Positions 20,200 to 30,996 of a stretch of DNA of 64,000 nucleotides are shown piece after piece. Within the stretch, counting starts at the first letter, position 1. The number at the start of each line of letters is the position of its first letter. The notes under the pieces were generated by a model, which was given only the letters and a program-made list of their open reading frames with translations, was not told where the DNA came from and did no database searches. Origin of the DNA: Bathynomus jamesi (lineage: Eukaryota > Arthropoda > Malacostraca > Isopoda > Cirolanidae); contig JAJOZX010000872.1 in the NCBI GenBank assembly GCA_023014485.1, positions 551,001 through 615,000 of the forward strand, written 5' to 3'. The position numbers and the translations under genes were made by a program.

Positions 20200-21490
20200 T
20201 AACTTCGTTAGTTAGCTCTATTTTCGAATCACATGTTGTAAATAGCATGGATCTTATTAACAAACTGAAGTTTCCTAATGATCCTAATTTCAAACTAGCA
20301 AGTTTTCATGTATGCTCGTTATTCACAAAAGTCCCAGTTCATGACCTACTTGATTTTTTAAAAGTTAAGATCTCTGAGTGAGTGTTTCCTATTCAACACA
20401 ACACTGTTATTAAGCTCTGCATCAAAGATTAAATTTCAGTTTGAAATAAGTTTTATGCCGTGTCGTTTGGATTGACGATGAGAAATCCCCCCCCACCTGT
20501 ATTGGCTAATTTATATAGGCAATTTTTTGAAAATAGAATTTTGCCCACTATTGTTAATTTTAACTTTGTCTGGTACCAGTATATAGATGTTTTATGCCTT
20601 TGGCCTAACAATTTGGATATTGACGAATTTCTTGGTAGGCTCAACAATTTAGTCCCATCAATTAAGTTCAGTGTTGAAAAAGGAAATGATGGATGCCTAT
20701 CTTTCTGGATCTAAAAATTCGGAGAAACGTGAATCAATTCAAATTTGAAGTTTCCCGCAAGCCTACTAATAATAACTCTTATGTGCATTTTTATTCTGAC
20801 CATCACTCCTCCACAAACTCTTCTGTTTTCTCTGTGTTTCTTAGAGCATTGAAAGTTGTCAGTCTTGAAATTTTAGATTCCGAGTTAAGAAAAATTATGA
20901 ATATTGGTACTAAATTATGTTATCCTCTTTCATTTCTAGATAATTGCCTTAGGAAAGCTAAGAATAGATATTATAATAGTGTAACTATAAATGAATTTGA
21001 GCATAAAAATATCCGTAGCCTACTTTACCTTGTAAATTTTAAATATCCTTTGACCTTACTTAAAATAATTGATATTAACGTAGTCTTTAAATAAAATAAT
21101 ACGATTAAATCTCACCTAATAAAGAATAGCCCGGATAATGCGTCGGTCGTGTGTGTTCGATTGGATGTACACAATGTAATTCAGTATACTGTATATAGGT
21201 CAAACGGGAAAACTTTAGATATCAGGGTAAAACTAAAACAGCATAAATATGCGTGTAGAACAGCAAATAATTCTAATACAGTACATTGTTTAACCAAATG
21301 TATAAATGTACTCATAGTATCAAGTGGGAGAGTTGTAAAGTGCGCGTTAAAAACATATAGCTATATAACTAAAAGGAATATTCTAGAATGTGCATTCATC
21401 CATTTTACAAATAATTTCAACAACAGTGTGGGAATTTATAAAACTGACTATCTTGTTAAAATGATTTTTGCCTTTATCAGTGCTTGTTAA
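20200..21490 (+). pseudogene. Penelope-like element: reverse transcriptase core and GIY-YIG endonuclease remnant
   Basis: Order of motifs: VVNSMDLINKLKFPN, FHVCSLFTKVPVHDLLDFL (usually DVxSLFTxVP), VSFGLTMRNPPPPVLANLY (the G-LPMGSPLSPxLA block, damaged), WYQYIDVLCLWP (catalytic YVDD reduced to YIDV), FLDLKIRR, then a basic connector. 21130-21490 matches the GIY-YIG nuclease region: TVYRSNGKTLDIRVKLKQH, YACRTANNSN, and a C-terminal RNILECAFIHFTNNFNNSVG. Several frameshifts separate them. It probably continues the Penelope pieces at 16.1-17.2 kb, with about 35-50 residues missing at the break. Confidence 0.83.
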
Positions 21491-21559
21491 CTTTGTGCTA
21501 ATCTCGTTTTATTTCTGTGACAGACAGCTAATCTGAAGTTGGTGCGTAGAGTTCAACAA

Positions 21560-22690
21560 TAATACTTTTACACAACACCCATAGATAACAAGCTTACCTT
21601 ATCATCATATGCAGATGACATCACTAACATCCACCCACAAGAACATCGACACCGCTACAAATAACCTACAAACATACATAAACAGTATACAAGACTGGCT
21701 CTCACACAATGGACTCAAAGTAGCGCCCACAAAATCAACCATCACCTTACTAACAAGCAACAGAAAACAACACCAGATAACTCCACAGCTTACACTAAAC
21801 ACCACCAACATTCTACACACTCACAGGACCAAAATACTTGGGGTCACATACAACACATCATTATCTTTTGCAAACCACATTCAGGATATTAAAAACAAAT
21901 GTATGTTAAGACTTAACACGCTTAGGGTACTAACAGGCACAAACTTTCGACACCAGCAGGAAACATCATCACTCGTATACAAACAATATATTCGCTCAGT
22001 TATGGACTATGCTAGCCCATGCTGGGCACCCATTATCTCAAACAAACACAAACACCTTACAGACAATACAAAACAACGCACTTCGTATCATTACAGGATG
22101 CACTCAAACATCAACAGAACACCTGCACACAGAAACAAAAATACTGAAAGTTAGGGAATATTTAGACATGAGGGGAACACAATTCATGGCAGCAGCGACA
22201 ACTAACCCACAACACCCTTGCCACTACATGTACAATCATGCACCAACACCTCGCACCATTAAGGCAACACCTCACACATTATAACCAAATACTCCATTCC
22301 ATACCACGCCCCAGACATCTCACAGTACAGAAAAAACACACACACGACTCGGTCCGAATGCGGTCCTAGGTGCGAAGCCGCCACCTACTGACAGGTCAGA
22401 GACCAGCCTGAGCAGATCGGATCGAGTTAACTTAGCACGATTCCGATGTGGACATCACCCCAACTTACAGACATATAAACACAGACTAGACAACTCCACA
22501 GACGACACCTGCCACCTGTGCCAGGACACACCACAAGCAATTGAACACATTATGACAGACTGTACCGCTCTAGCGCAACAAAGAACACACATCATCACTA
22601 GTGCGCTGAACCTCGGGTCCACTCCGGAGAGGGCGATCAGTTACCTGCGTGCGGCCGGCTTGCTCGATCAGAGTGGGCTGATCGGCTAAC
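21560..22690 (+). pseudogene. LINE 3' half (RT end plus C-terminal zinc knuckle)
   Basis: Begins at the catalytic loop SYADDITNIHP (21599-), then after one frameshift NIDTATNNLQTYINSIQDWL, LKVAPTKSTITLL, HRTKILGVTYNTSLSF and YIRSVMDYASPCWAP. A second shift leads to NNALRIITGC and KVREYLDMRGTQF, and 22400-22690 continues to a terminal CHLCQDTPQAIEHIMTDC cysteine/histidine knuckle and the stop near 22689. 5' truncated. This type is common in arthropods and lophotrochozoans; I do not assign it to a named clade. Confidence 0.82.
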
Positions 22691-22907
22691 CAACAACTAT
22701 TCTACAGTAGTTTTTATTCATTGGGACATTTGATTTGTTTAATTAAAGGAACAAGCCTCACAATGTATCCTTTCTTTGTTTTGATCGAAAAAAATCAATT
22801 GGCGACCTCCATTTAAATTGTAAATTACTAATTACATCAAGGGCCACCGACAAATTAGGAGCCTAATAAAATCAGCGTTTATAACTAAGGTACTCTATAT
22901 ACATATA
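22691..22907. other. Short spacer
   Basis: LINE 3' flank and AT-rich sequence. Nothing recognised. Confidence 0.4.
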
Positions 22908-23070
22908 GAATGAATTTCACAAACACGCAAAATGAATGAATGATGTAAACTCACAAGGAAAAGAAAAATGATTCCAAGTCCTTTCATGTATTCAGAAGTA
23001 CACCTCGTCATTCCCTGACGAGGTGTACTTCTGAATAGACGAAAGGACTTTCAATAATTTTTCTTATTTC
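22908..23070. repeat. Palindromic repeat family P1, copy 1
   Basis: Starts GAATGAATTTCACAAACACG, has GATTCCAAGTCCTTTCATGT and its inverse around a CTGACGAGGTGTACTTCTGA core, and ends in CCTTGTGGGTTTA. The same structure recurs at 25850-25999 and 55325-55525, each beside (TA)n or (CA)n microsatellites. The core can fold so that CTGACGA and GAAA flank a GTGTA/TAxAC stem. Confidence 0.85.
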
Positions 23071-23080
23071 CTTGTGGGTT

Positions 23081-23120
23081 TACACACACACACACACATA
23101 TATATATATGTGTGTGTGTC
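23081..23120. repeat. (CA)n(TA)n(TG)n palindromic microsatellite
   Basis: CACACA, TATATA and TGTGTG runs abut to form a perfect dyad. Confidence 0.95.
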
Positions 23121-23253
23121 CCAAAATAAATACCAAAAACAAATATTTGTTGTTTTTAAAAAATTTAAAAAAACAAACATGTTAAGGAGGTTTACAATTG
23201 TTTACAATTACATTGCAGGGTGTCTCAATGAATATACCAAAAACAGAAATATA

Positions 23254-24625
23254 CGGGGCTCCAATAAACCTTAGCCCCCCCCCCCCAGCCCATGGCCTAA
23301 ACCATTAGAGGTACAGTAAAACTAAACATACCTTGCAAAAGAAAATTTAATCCTGCATTTAATGAGAAACAATTAAAACTTGGTGTTCCCGCCAATGGCT
23401 TCCAAGACAGCCTGAATTCGCTTTGGGTAGCTTGCCAAAAGTGACGTGAATAGATCTTGATCGTTACGCAAATTTGCTAAAACAGTTTCAATGTGTTGCG
23501 TCATTGTATCCTTCGAAAATCAATTTGCTGCAGGTTCTTGAAACAAGAGACATTCAACCTTGTCCTTTATAACTGATCCAATGTGTTCACAGACGTTTAG
23601 GTCAGGAGAATTTCCTGGCCATTCTTCATTTCCAAAGAAATCGATCTCATGGTTCCGTAACAACTGTTGAGTGGCTAATGCCTTAAAGCAGGGGGCCTTA
23701 TCGTGCAGAAGTGTGACCTGATCGACATCCATAACATTGTTTGGGTTTCTTAGAAAAGGAATGACATGCTGGGATAGAATAATATCACGAAAATACTGTC
23801 CATCCCAACTCTTGACCATTTGGCTTCAGCACCCACATCAGCTTCTTTCCAGTGAACAAAAACACACCAACACAGTCTGGACTTTTTAATAATTCGCGAT
23901 AATGTTCATTGTCATCGATTTCATCTGGTGTTGTGGCCCACACTCGATCATTTTGGTAGTTAGGCCGACGTGTTACGTAAACAAAAAATTCATCGGAGAC
24001 AGCTAAATGCATGAAATCATCCACATCCCAATCTTCAAGATAACGGGCAAACCACATTCTGACATCGATGTTACGTTGAGTTTTTCTTGGCTTTGGAAGT
24101 TCACGCCAAGGCTTTAAACCTTGCCTATGACGGTACAGTCGAATGATCTCACCACTAACGATCTTTCCTCTCAACACTTCGATCTCTCTAGAAAGTTTAG
24201 CACAGCTGTTTTTCCGCTTACGCGTACCGCTTTCAATGATGTTCTTTGTTTCCTGAGAGAGTGGCAAATTTGGGCGCCCAGATTTGGTTGTATCCATTTC
24301 ACATTCATCCAAAGTTTATTCCAATTTCTTTTGACGAAGTCCTCACTTCTTCGCAACGTTTTGGCAACCCATGAACGTGTTATAAGGTGGCTCCAGCATC
24401 ACGAGCTTCCAGAAATGTTATTGCTCGTATGTGATGTATCACACGTTGCCTTTCCGAATCACCAATTAATTGAGAAGCCATTATATTATCACTTTGTCAG
24501 CTAGAGTAATTTTAATACCTGCAATAAATAAAGAATTTTATATATTTTTATAATCACTAAAAGCGACTTCGATATAAGTAAACATGTAAGCTGCAAATGG
24601 GGGGCTAAGGTTTTTTGGAACCCCT
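23254..24625 (-). mobile_element. Full-length Tc1/mariner DD37E-type element, 1372 bp, TA TSD
   Basis: Left end CGGGGCTCCAATAAACCTTA and right end (reverse complement) AGGGGTTCCAAAAAACCTTA, each continuing into GCCCCCC. TA at 23252-23253 and 24626-24627. It encloses one transposase on the minus strand with several frameshifts. Compact: the coding region starts about 140 bp from the right end and stops about 120 bp from the left end. Confidence 0.92.
23373..24483 (-). pseudogene. DD37E-type transposase, nearly complete but frameshifted
   Basis: From ATG 24483 (MASQLIGDSERQRVIHHIRA) through EARDAGAT, a 1-base shift at about 24387, SWVAKTLRRSEDFVKRNW, a shift near 24317, SGRPNLPLSQETK, AVSDEFFVYVTRRPNYQNDR (first Asp), KSPDCVGVFLFTGKKLMW, a shift near 23820, DVDQVTLLHDKAP (second Asp) and SPDLNVCEH (Glu). 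By my count 37 residues lie between HD and CE, against 34 in Tc1 itself, hence DD37E. An in-frame TGA at about 23519-23521 precedes the tail ending GGNTKF and TAA at 23373. It is a divergent homologue of the copy at 2-1019. Three shifts plus one stop make it dead. Confidence 0.9.
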
Positions 24626-24628
24626 TAC

Positions 24629-25580
24629 TAGCTGAGAACCCGCCCTTCGTGCGGGTAGCAAAAATATCCCAGCCGACAGGCGGAATATTTTTTGTAGTTC
24701 GAAGGCTGTTATTAGTTAGGTCAATTAAATGTCCGGTTAGGTCAATTAAATGCCCGGGTAGGTTAATTGTACGCCCTTGACAATTGGTTACGTTAAGTCG
24801 TGATATTTTCGTTAAAGCTAATGAAAATATTACGACTTAACCTAACCAATCGTCAAGGGCGTACAGTTGACCTAGCCGGGCATTCAATTAACCTAATCGG
24901 ACATTCAACACCCAGGTGCACAACCTCGGGATCTAATCAATATGTGTGAAGTTTCATGTTTGTAACTTTCATTTTGGACCTATGGCTGGAAAACACACAC
25001 ACACACCTTTTATTATTATAGATTACGGGCGGCAATGTAAAGCTCAAGATTTTCATGACTGCGTTCTTTTCTATAGTTTTATTGACCAAATAATTGAGCC
25101 GACAGTAATTGGGGTTCAATTATTTCGTCAGTAAAACTATAGTCATGAAAATATTAAGATTCACAAATCTTGACACAATGTGAAGCTCAAGATTTTCATG
25201 GCTGCGTTCTTTTCTGTAGTTTTATCGCGGTGCTGGGGCTTCGGGCCCAGTAATTTTAATTATTTAATTTATTAACACCCAGGTGCACAAACTCGGAACC
25301 TAATGAATATATGTATGAAGTTTCATGTTTGTAACTGCTTCCATTTTGGAGTTATGGCTGGGACAGACAGACATACAGACCTATTATTATGGACTAGCTA
25401 AAGTAGGCCCTACGGGCCCATTTAGCTACGCCCGTGGTGCTGGGGCCTTTGGCCTCAGTAATTGGGGAGCCGCAGGCCCCCCAGTTACCGGGGAGTCAAT
25501 TATTCAGTCAATAAAACTATAGAAAAGAATGCAGCCATAAAAATCTTAAGCTTCACAAATCTTGATACAATGTTTATTCT
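24629..25580. repeat. Composite of two copies of a hairpin-headed dispersed repeat
   Basis: Both halves hold the phrase CACCCAGGTGCACAA...CTCGG...AAGTTTCATGTTTGTAACT, then a TATGGCTGG linker, a CA- or ACAGACAG-rich tract and CTATTATTAT/CCTTTTATTATTATAG. The left copy begins with a hairpin, ACCCGCCC-TTCG-TGCGGGT at about 24639. Between and after them are inverted copies of GCGTTCTTTTCTATAGTTTT and TCAAGATTTTCATG. This layout is widespread in invertebrate genomes; whether it is a SINE, a Helitron-like or another miniature element is not decided here. Confidence 0.55.
24728..24909. mobile_element. Foldback miniature element inside the hairpin-headed repeat
   Basis: Near-perfect palindrome: ATGTCCGGTTAGGTCAATTA, GCCCGGGTAGGTTAATTG, TACGCCCTTGAC and TTAAGTCGTGATATTTTCGT are mirrored around AAAGC at about 24817. 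Closely related to the element at 31246-31390. Shares AAAATATTACGACTTAACC with the FLYWCH element and the Merlin at 60270. Confidence 0.8.
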
Positions 25581-25849
25581 GTAATGGTTGCAGCACCAGT
25601 ATGAAAGTGCATAAAAAGAACTCATTTGGTAAGTTTTTGAACTTAGCCGCAGATTAAATTTCGGCTCAAAGCTGAACGCAAAAGCAAATATTTTTTACAC
25701 TTTTTAAAATTATAATTAAAAGTAGAATTCATTACGCCTTTTTCTAATGCATTAAAATACAAATATCGCCCATATATATCAAGAATCTTCTTCTCTTTTC
25801 GAGCGTGACAGACTGACAGACATTCCTGGGTGTTTATAGTATTAATATG

Positions 25850-25999
25850 GGATGAATTTCACACAAACACGTGAAATGAATGAATGATGCAAATCCAGAA
25901 GGAAAAAGAAAAAATTATTCCAAAGCCTTTCGTGTATTCAGCAATACACGAAAGGCCTTGGAATATTTTTTTCTTTTTCCTTGTGGGTTTGCATCGTAT
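25850..25999. repeat. Palindromic repeat family P1, copy 2 (core deleted)
   Basis: Same flanks as copies 1 and 3 (GATGAATTTCAC at the start, TCCTTGTGGGTTTGCATC at the end), but the middle is reduced to GTGTATTCAGCAATACACGA, so the CTGACGA part is lost. Confidence 0.85.
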
Positions 26000-26009
26000 A
26001 TATAATATG

Positions 26010-26138
26010 TGCACCTCGGTGTAGTGGTTAACGTCACTGACCACGAATCTATTGGCCCCGGGATCGAGACCCGGTGACGGCAGGCGACGCGCAGGAAAAC
26101 CCAGCTGTTCATCCTTCCACACAATAAAAAAAAATTGG
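26010..26138 (+). repeat. tRNA-derived SINE
   Basis: Pol III promoter elements in tRNA spacing: A-box-like GTGTAGTGGTTAACGTC and B-box-like GGGATCGAGACCCGG. Then a short unrelated body GGCAGGCGACGCGCAGGAAA and an AATAAAAAAAAA tail. No intact tRNA fold. Confidence 0.75.
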
Positions 26139-26146
26139 TTGGTAGA

Positions 26147-26300
26147 TAAATGGGTAGTCTAGTGGTTAAGACGCTGGACTGCTGGTGGGACGTGGTTCGG
26201 ATTCCACGTTAAACTGTAGGTCTAAGGTGGAGTGACAAGCTTGACCTTCGTCAGAATGAACAACTCGGGCGGAAGCAAAACCAAGGTTTCCGCCTAAAGG
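26147..26300 (+). repeat. tRNA-derived SINE, second family
   Basis: A-box-like TAGTCTAGTGGTTAAGACGC, B-box-like GTGGTTCGGATTCCAC, then TTAAACTGTAGGTC and TTCGTCAGAATGAACAACTC. The B-box region and the CTGTAGGTC phrase recur in the SINEs at 52.2 and 55.8 kb. The tail phrase recurs at about 28838 inside the foldback. Confidence 0.75.
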
Positions 26301-27477
26301 AAAGAAGCAATGTCAAATTTCGGTGTTCAAATTATTTTCAAGTTACCAGCGATATGTATCGTTGAATATATCTAACAGATATTTAAAAAAAAGGTGTGTG
26401 CGCGCGTGCACAAAACTGATGAAAAACACAAACTTGGAATGTCAGGAGAGGTTTCGTCCATATATTTACTGGAGAAGAGCCTCTTAAATTTAGTTTCAAT
26501 TTCTCATATTTGAAAATACATGTACGCAGCTTTTGTTTTTCATCCCAATGTTATTAACTAGTAAAGTTTTTGGAAAGTTAATATACGATGCTAAAAAGGC
26601 CACTCTCATAAGCCTTGTTACATCATAATTTGTACCGTACAATTGGTGACTGTCTCACTGGGGTTTCAAAGTGCTATTTGGTAGTGTGTACACCATAATG
26701 GAACAATAATACTGTATGCAGCATCAGATTCACTGCTAGTTCTAGGGCTGAATGATGGAAGGGTCAATGTCAAAAATCCATTTTCTGAGAGATCAGCTGC
26801 TCTTTCAGTGCGACAAGTGCCAATATTATCAAATCATTGGGTGCATCGCAATGAGCCAATATTTTAAGCGAAGATGCAGATGAAAATAAATAATGAATGT
26901 TCTTATAGCCAAAACAGGCAGCATGATTTTGAAAAAGGCATCAAATCATAGTGCATATTTGTGCAATTTACCAAAATAAAGAATAAGGTTTGCTAATAAA
27001 GGTCGAATTTTGATTATAGAAAGAAACCTTAATCGCGTTTTTCTCAAAATGCAAAATTTTGACATTGGGCCTTCTAGCTTTCAGACCTAGTTGTACTGAC
27101 CGCCCCCCCCCCCCCCCGGCGCGCAAAATATCAAACTCTTGAAAAGGAAAGATTGAGAGAGAATTCTAATAACTTCTTAGCCTATCAAACCTTTCATACG
27201 AGATTTAATATAAATATGAGATTTCAAAGGCATGTTGTAGATAATAAATTAAAAGTAAGCTCATTACATAGCTACAACTCATTTCAGTACAATACGTTGA
27301 GACCTGTTCGGATGTTTTCATGCAATCAGTCACTTTTTTCCTAGGGCTTACCTGAGGCCTACTTCGAATTTCTATCCTAACTAATGTTTTTCATTTATGT
27401 TAAAGATTTTACTATATTTTATATTATTAATATATCTCCAATTTTACAATTCCAATAATAGCCCTATAGGCTATAAA
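26301..27477. other. Unannotated stretch with a poly(C) tract
   Basis: Contains a 17-base C run near 27102-27118. No protein or transposon signature recognised. Confidence 0.4.
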
Positions 27478-27607
27478 ACAGGTCTTCCCAACCTTTATCA
27501 TGTGCGACCCCGAAAATTATGTTAACACAATTCACGACCCCTAACACTGATCGAAGTTCGACAAACTCCCCAAAAGTTGTTTGTTTTTATATATTTATAT
27601 ATTTATA

Positions 27608-27645
<38 letters not shown>
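27478..27645. repeat. Truncated hAT-like end followed by (TATATATT)n
   Basis: CAGGTCTTCCCAACCTTTAT, followed by GCGACCCC and TCACGACCCCTAAC, resembles the left end of the CAGTGGTTCCCAAC hAT miniatures. The right end is missing; a TATATATTTA repeat begins at about 27587 and leads into the mariner element. Confidence 0.45.
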
Positions 27646-27648
<3 letters not shown>

Positions 27649-28554
27649 GGCGTCCCAAAAAAATGTATACACACTTTAACAGCTGATAGCTCAATTGATG
27701 TTTCTTTCTTTCCAAGTTAAACCCATTAGAATTAATAATGGCAGTCATACTAAGCTTTGAACAAAGGAAATTCATTCTAAAATGCTACTGGAAGTGTGAA
27801 AACGCAGTTGAAGTGCAAAGACAGTTTAGGAGGGAGTTTCAAACAGATCCACCAACGCGACTTACCATCACTCGAATTAGAGATAAGTTTGAAGCCGATG
27901 GAACTGTTCAGAATGTCCACAAGAAGCGTTCCGGAAGACCACGGACATCGACAAGCCCCACAAAGCAAGAAAGAGTACTGGAAACGTATCACCAAAGTCC
28001 AAGAAAATCTGTGCGGCAAGCGAGTCGTGAGGTAGGAATTTCAGAATCGTCTGTCCAACGCATTTTGAAGCGCTGTCAATGGAAAAGTTACATTCCAAGA
28101 TTAGTCCATGCTATTAATGAAGATGATGATCCGGACCGAAGAGTGGAGTATTGCGAGTGGTACTTGGCACGATGTGGATGTGGATTGGACGAAGGGGTTT
28201 CGTAGAATACCCTCCGCGTTCACCAGACCTCACACCACTAGACTTTTTTTTATGGGGATACTTAAAAGACAAAGTCTACGCTATAAAACCTGCAACAGTC
28301 GCTGAATTGAGAGCAGCCATTGAACGAGAATGCACACAAATACCAAACGAAATGTTTCGTGATGTTTGCGATTCCATTGCTTCGCGTTATCAGCAGTGCC
28401 TGGACCAGAACGGACGTCAGTTTGAAAACAGGCGTTGACAAAACAATTAAATAATGTCTGTAGATTCTATTACATTTTGAAAATGAAATGTATTTTAATA
28501 AACACTGCCTTTATAAGTATTTAAAGTGTGTATACATTTTTTTGGGACGCCCTG
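27646..28554 (+). mobile_element. mariner-type (DD41D-like) element, 909 bp, TA TSD
   Basis: Exact inverted ends: CAGGGCGTCCCAAAAAAATG, then TATACACACTTTAA, mirrored at the right end. TA at 27644-27645 and 28555-28556. Contains a transposase with a central deletion. The outer CAGGGxGTCC matches the elements at 19459 and 48814, though the inner repeats differ. Confidence 0.93.
27738..28438 (+). pseudogene. mariner-type transposase with catalytic core deleted
   Basis: 27738 onward: [20 protein letters not shown], then a paired helix-turn-helix region with [47 protein letters not shown] and [12 protein letters not shown]. After EYCEWYLAR the frame jumps to [20 protein letters not shown], the block holding the last catalytic Asp (LDFF), and ends with CLDQNGRQFENRR. 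Roughly 100 residues, including the first two catalytic Asp, are missing. Confidence 0.88.
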
Positions 28555-28560
28555 TATATA

Positions 28561-29187
28561 GGGTTAAACTAGTTGGATGAGAGTGGATTCGTTCCTTTGA
28601 AAGAGTGGATGCAAGCCTAGGCCTATCATTTATATCAACTTCAAAAATTATACCGTTGTATTCTCCCGTTACCTGTGGGTCAATAGGCTAGGTAGGCCCT
28701 ATATCTCTATAGCAGAACTCCCCAACCCTGGGGTCGTCAACCGATCTGATAATTTTATTTTCAATTCTCTTCCTACCCTGGGTAGCCTAGGTTAACCAAG
28801 TTATACTCCTTAAAGATATCCCAAAGGTTTATCCTTCGTCAGAATGACCAATTCGGGCGGAAAAAAAAAACAAGGATATACACTTCATAAGTACAGCGTT
28901 TCTTATGCGCGGGAAGGGCCCAGATTTCAGCTGTTATATGGAACTACATTCATGATTGATAAAGGTCTTGTTGGACGGCCGTAGGAAGAGAATTGAAAAT
29001 AAAATTATCAGATCGGTTGACAACCCCAAGGTTGGGTAGCCCTGCTATAGAGATATAGGGCCTAACTAGCCTATTCACCCGTCCCACAGGTTACAGGTAA
29101 CAGGAGAATACAACGGGATAATTTTTGAAGTTCATATAAATGATAGGCCTAGGCTTGCATCCACTCTCATCCAACTAGTTTAACCCT
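28561..29187. repeat. 627-bp foldback (inverted repeat with SINE tail in the loop)
   Basis: The left arm 28561-28790 and right arm 28979-29187 are imperfect inverted copies: GGTTAAACTAGTTGGATGAG, AAGCCTAGGCCTATCATTTA, CTATATCTCTATAGCAG and CAACCGATCTGATAATTTTA all recur reversed. The inner parts carry hAT-like CAGGGCTACCCAACC ends. The loop includes a SINE tail (TTCGTCAGAATGACCAATTC) and is not mirrored. It abuts the mariner element on its left. Confidence 0.85.
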
Positions 29188-29461
29188 TTCACTACAGGCA
29201 TAACTTTGAAGCGAATTATCGAATTCGAATTAAAATACATATATCCCCCCATTTTCAACCCTAGAGGGTGGAAAGAGGGATATACCTTTGGTTTGTAAAT
29301 TACACCCGAGTTCAGAAAAGATTAGGAGTTTGTTTATTTACCATACCCGGATCTGAGCGCAAATTGGATGTGTAGTTTATACGCTACATGAATGGGTTAA
29401 ACTCGTTGACAAAACCATTAACATCAAGGTTAAGCTTCGAACACTATAATCATTTATGTAA

Positions 29462-29690
29462 ACAAAATGAACCCCAAACACAAAATGAACCCCAAACACA
29501 AAATGAACCCCAAACACAAAATGAACCCCAAACACAAAATGAACCCCAAACACAAAATGAACCCCCAAACACAAAATGAACCCCCAAACACAAAATGAAC
29601 CCCAAACACAAAATGAACCCCAAACACAAAATGAACCCCAAACACAAAATGAACCCCAAACACAAAATGAACCCCAAACACAAACTACTT
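29462..29690. repeat. 18-bp tandem array, about 12.5 copies
   Basis: Unit AAAATGAACCCCAAACAC repeated head to tail. Two units have five C instead of four, making 19 bp. In-frame translation would give repeated NEPQTQ, but the two 19-bp units shift the frame, so coding is unlikely. Confidence 0.97.
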
Positions 29691-30996
29691 TTTTCAACTA
29701 ATTATAAATTGTATTACTTAATTTACTTTCATTAAACAATTTCAGATTTTATATAATTAACTATTACAAAATACTTCTACGTTAATACTCACCCGAGCTA
29801 TATTTTAAAATTTTTGTGAAAAAGTTTATTTCACGTCTGTATTTATATTCTCTGGAAAACTTAATTTGTAATTAAATTAATGTTTACTTATTTAAACTCG
29901 CATGATGAGAAAAAATCTCCCAAACCTTGAACCTTGATGGAAGGAAAATGCTTAAAGTTTTGGCCTTTTTAATAATTAATTATCACAAGAATAAAACTAC
30001 CCAGGAAAAAATCTTTCGCATTTAAGCATCTTTGCACAAGAAAATTTATTTGTAACCCTTAATCTAAGTTCAAAAGAAATCTCGATACAACTTAGTATCA
30101 GTCGTAAAAAAAAAAATAATATTCACTTAAAATATGATAATTCAGACAAAAACAATTATTATCAATAGAAAAAAGATAAAATTGAAGAATCCAAATGCAG
30201 TTTGGTCCTCAAGACACGCCCATAGATTCTACCTTGCTAAGAGCATGACGTTATGATATTGAGATTAATATTGTACTTTTATACAAGATCTCTCTCCTAA
30301 CAATAAATATCATTATTCATTATCATGCTTTTAGTCATGCAGAATAGACGGTGAACCCCCTGATGCTACCGCATGCAATCGTGGAGGAGCCGTGGGGCAA
30401 AGCTGAAAGTATTAGGTGGAATTGTCATGAAGTGAACTTACCTTCTATGGAGTGAAGAGAAGACTTGCCTCTTCCAACAAATCTTTAAATATTCTCCTTC
30501 CGATGTGTGAAACGTCAATTTTTGTCAATCTTCATCACTTTACAGAACCCCACTACCTTACCCTCGGATCTTAAACACGCATGAATACACACACTTCACG
30601 AAAGTTATACCAATCAACATGTCTCGAAATCCATACGTAAGCAGCAGCAACTTTATTTAGTGCAACTTAAAGCAGTCCTCCTCAAATTATGTATTTCTTA
30701 TCAAAGAATATCGAAAAATATGCTCCCGCCGGTACATCAAAATCTAAGTTATACCGTTATATTTATGTATTTTTTACACTTTAAGCACTTCCCACAACTT
30801 AATTCATCCTTTAATAAATAGGCCAGTAGTTTATATTTGTCTTCAGTATATTAAACAAATCACACCGCTGACAGGAACATCTTTACACTTCCACTTCCAC
30901 TTTAAAACTATCTGCTTGTGAAAAATATCAAAGAAGTGTGTTATGGAACTGCATAAGAATGAAATGATGTATGAGCAGAAATTAGTTATTGAAAGA
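29691..30996. other. AT-rich stretch, nothing recognised
   Basis: No conserved frames, terminal repeats or RNA genes seen on either strand. Confidence 0.45.

Noticed and set aside
29462..29690. CRISPR-like array
   Set aside because: Repeats are contiguous without spacers, and the genome is eukaryotic.
29377..29697. Open frames of repeated VHFVFG/CVWGSF residues
   Set aside because: All are translations of the 18-bp tandem array on the minus strand; an array without indel-sensitive frame is open by chance in several frames.
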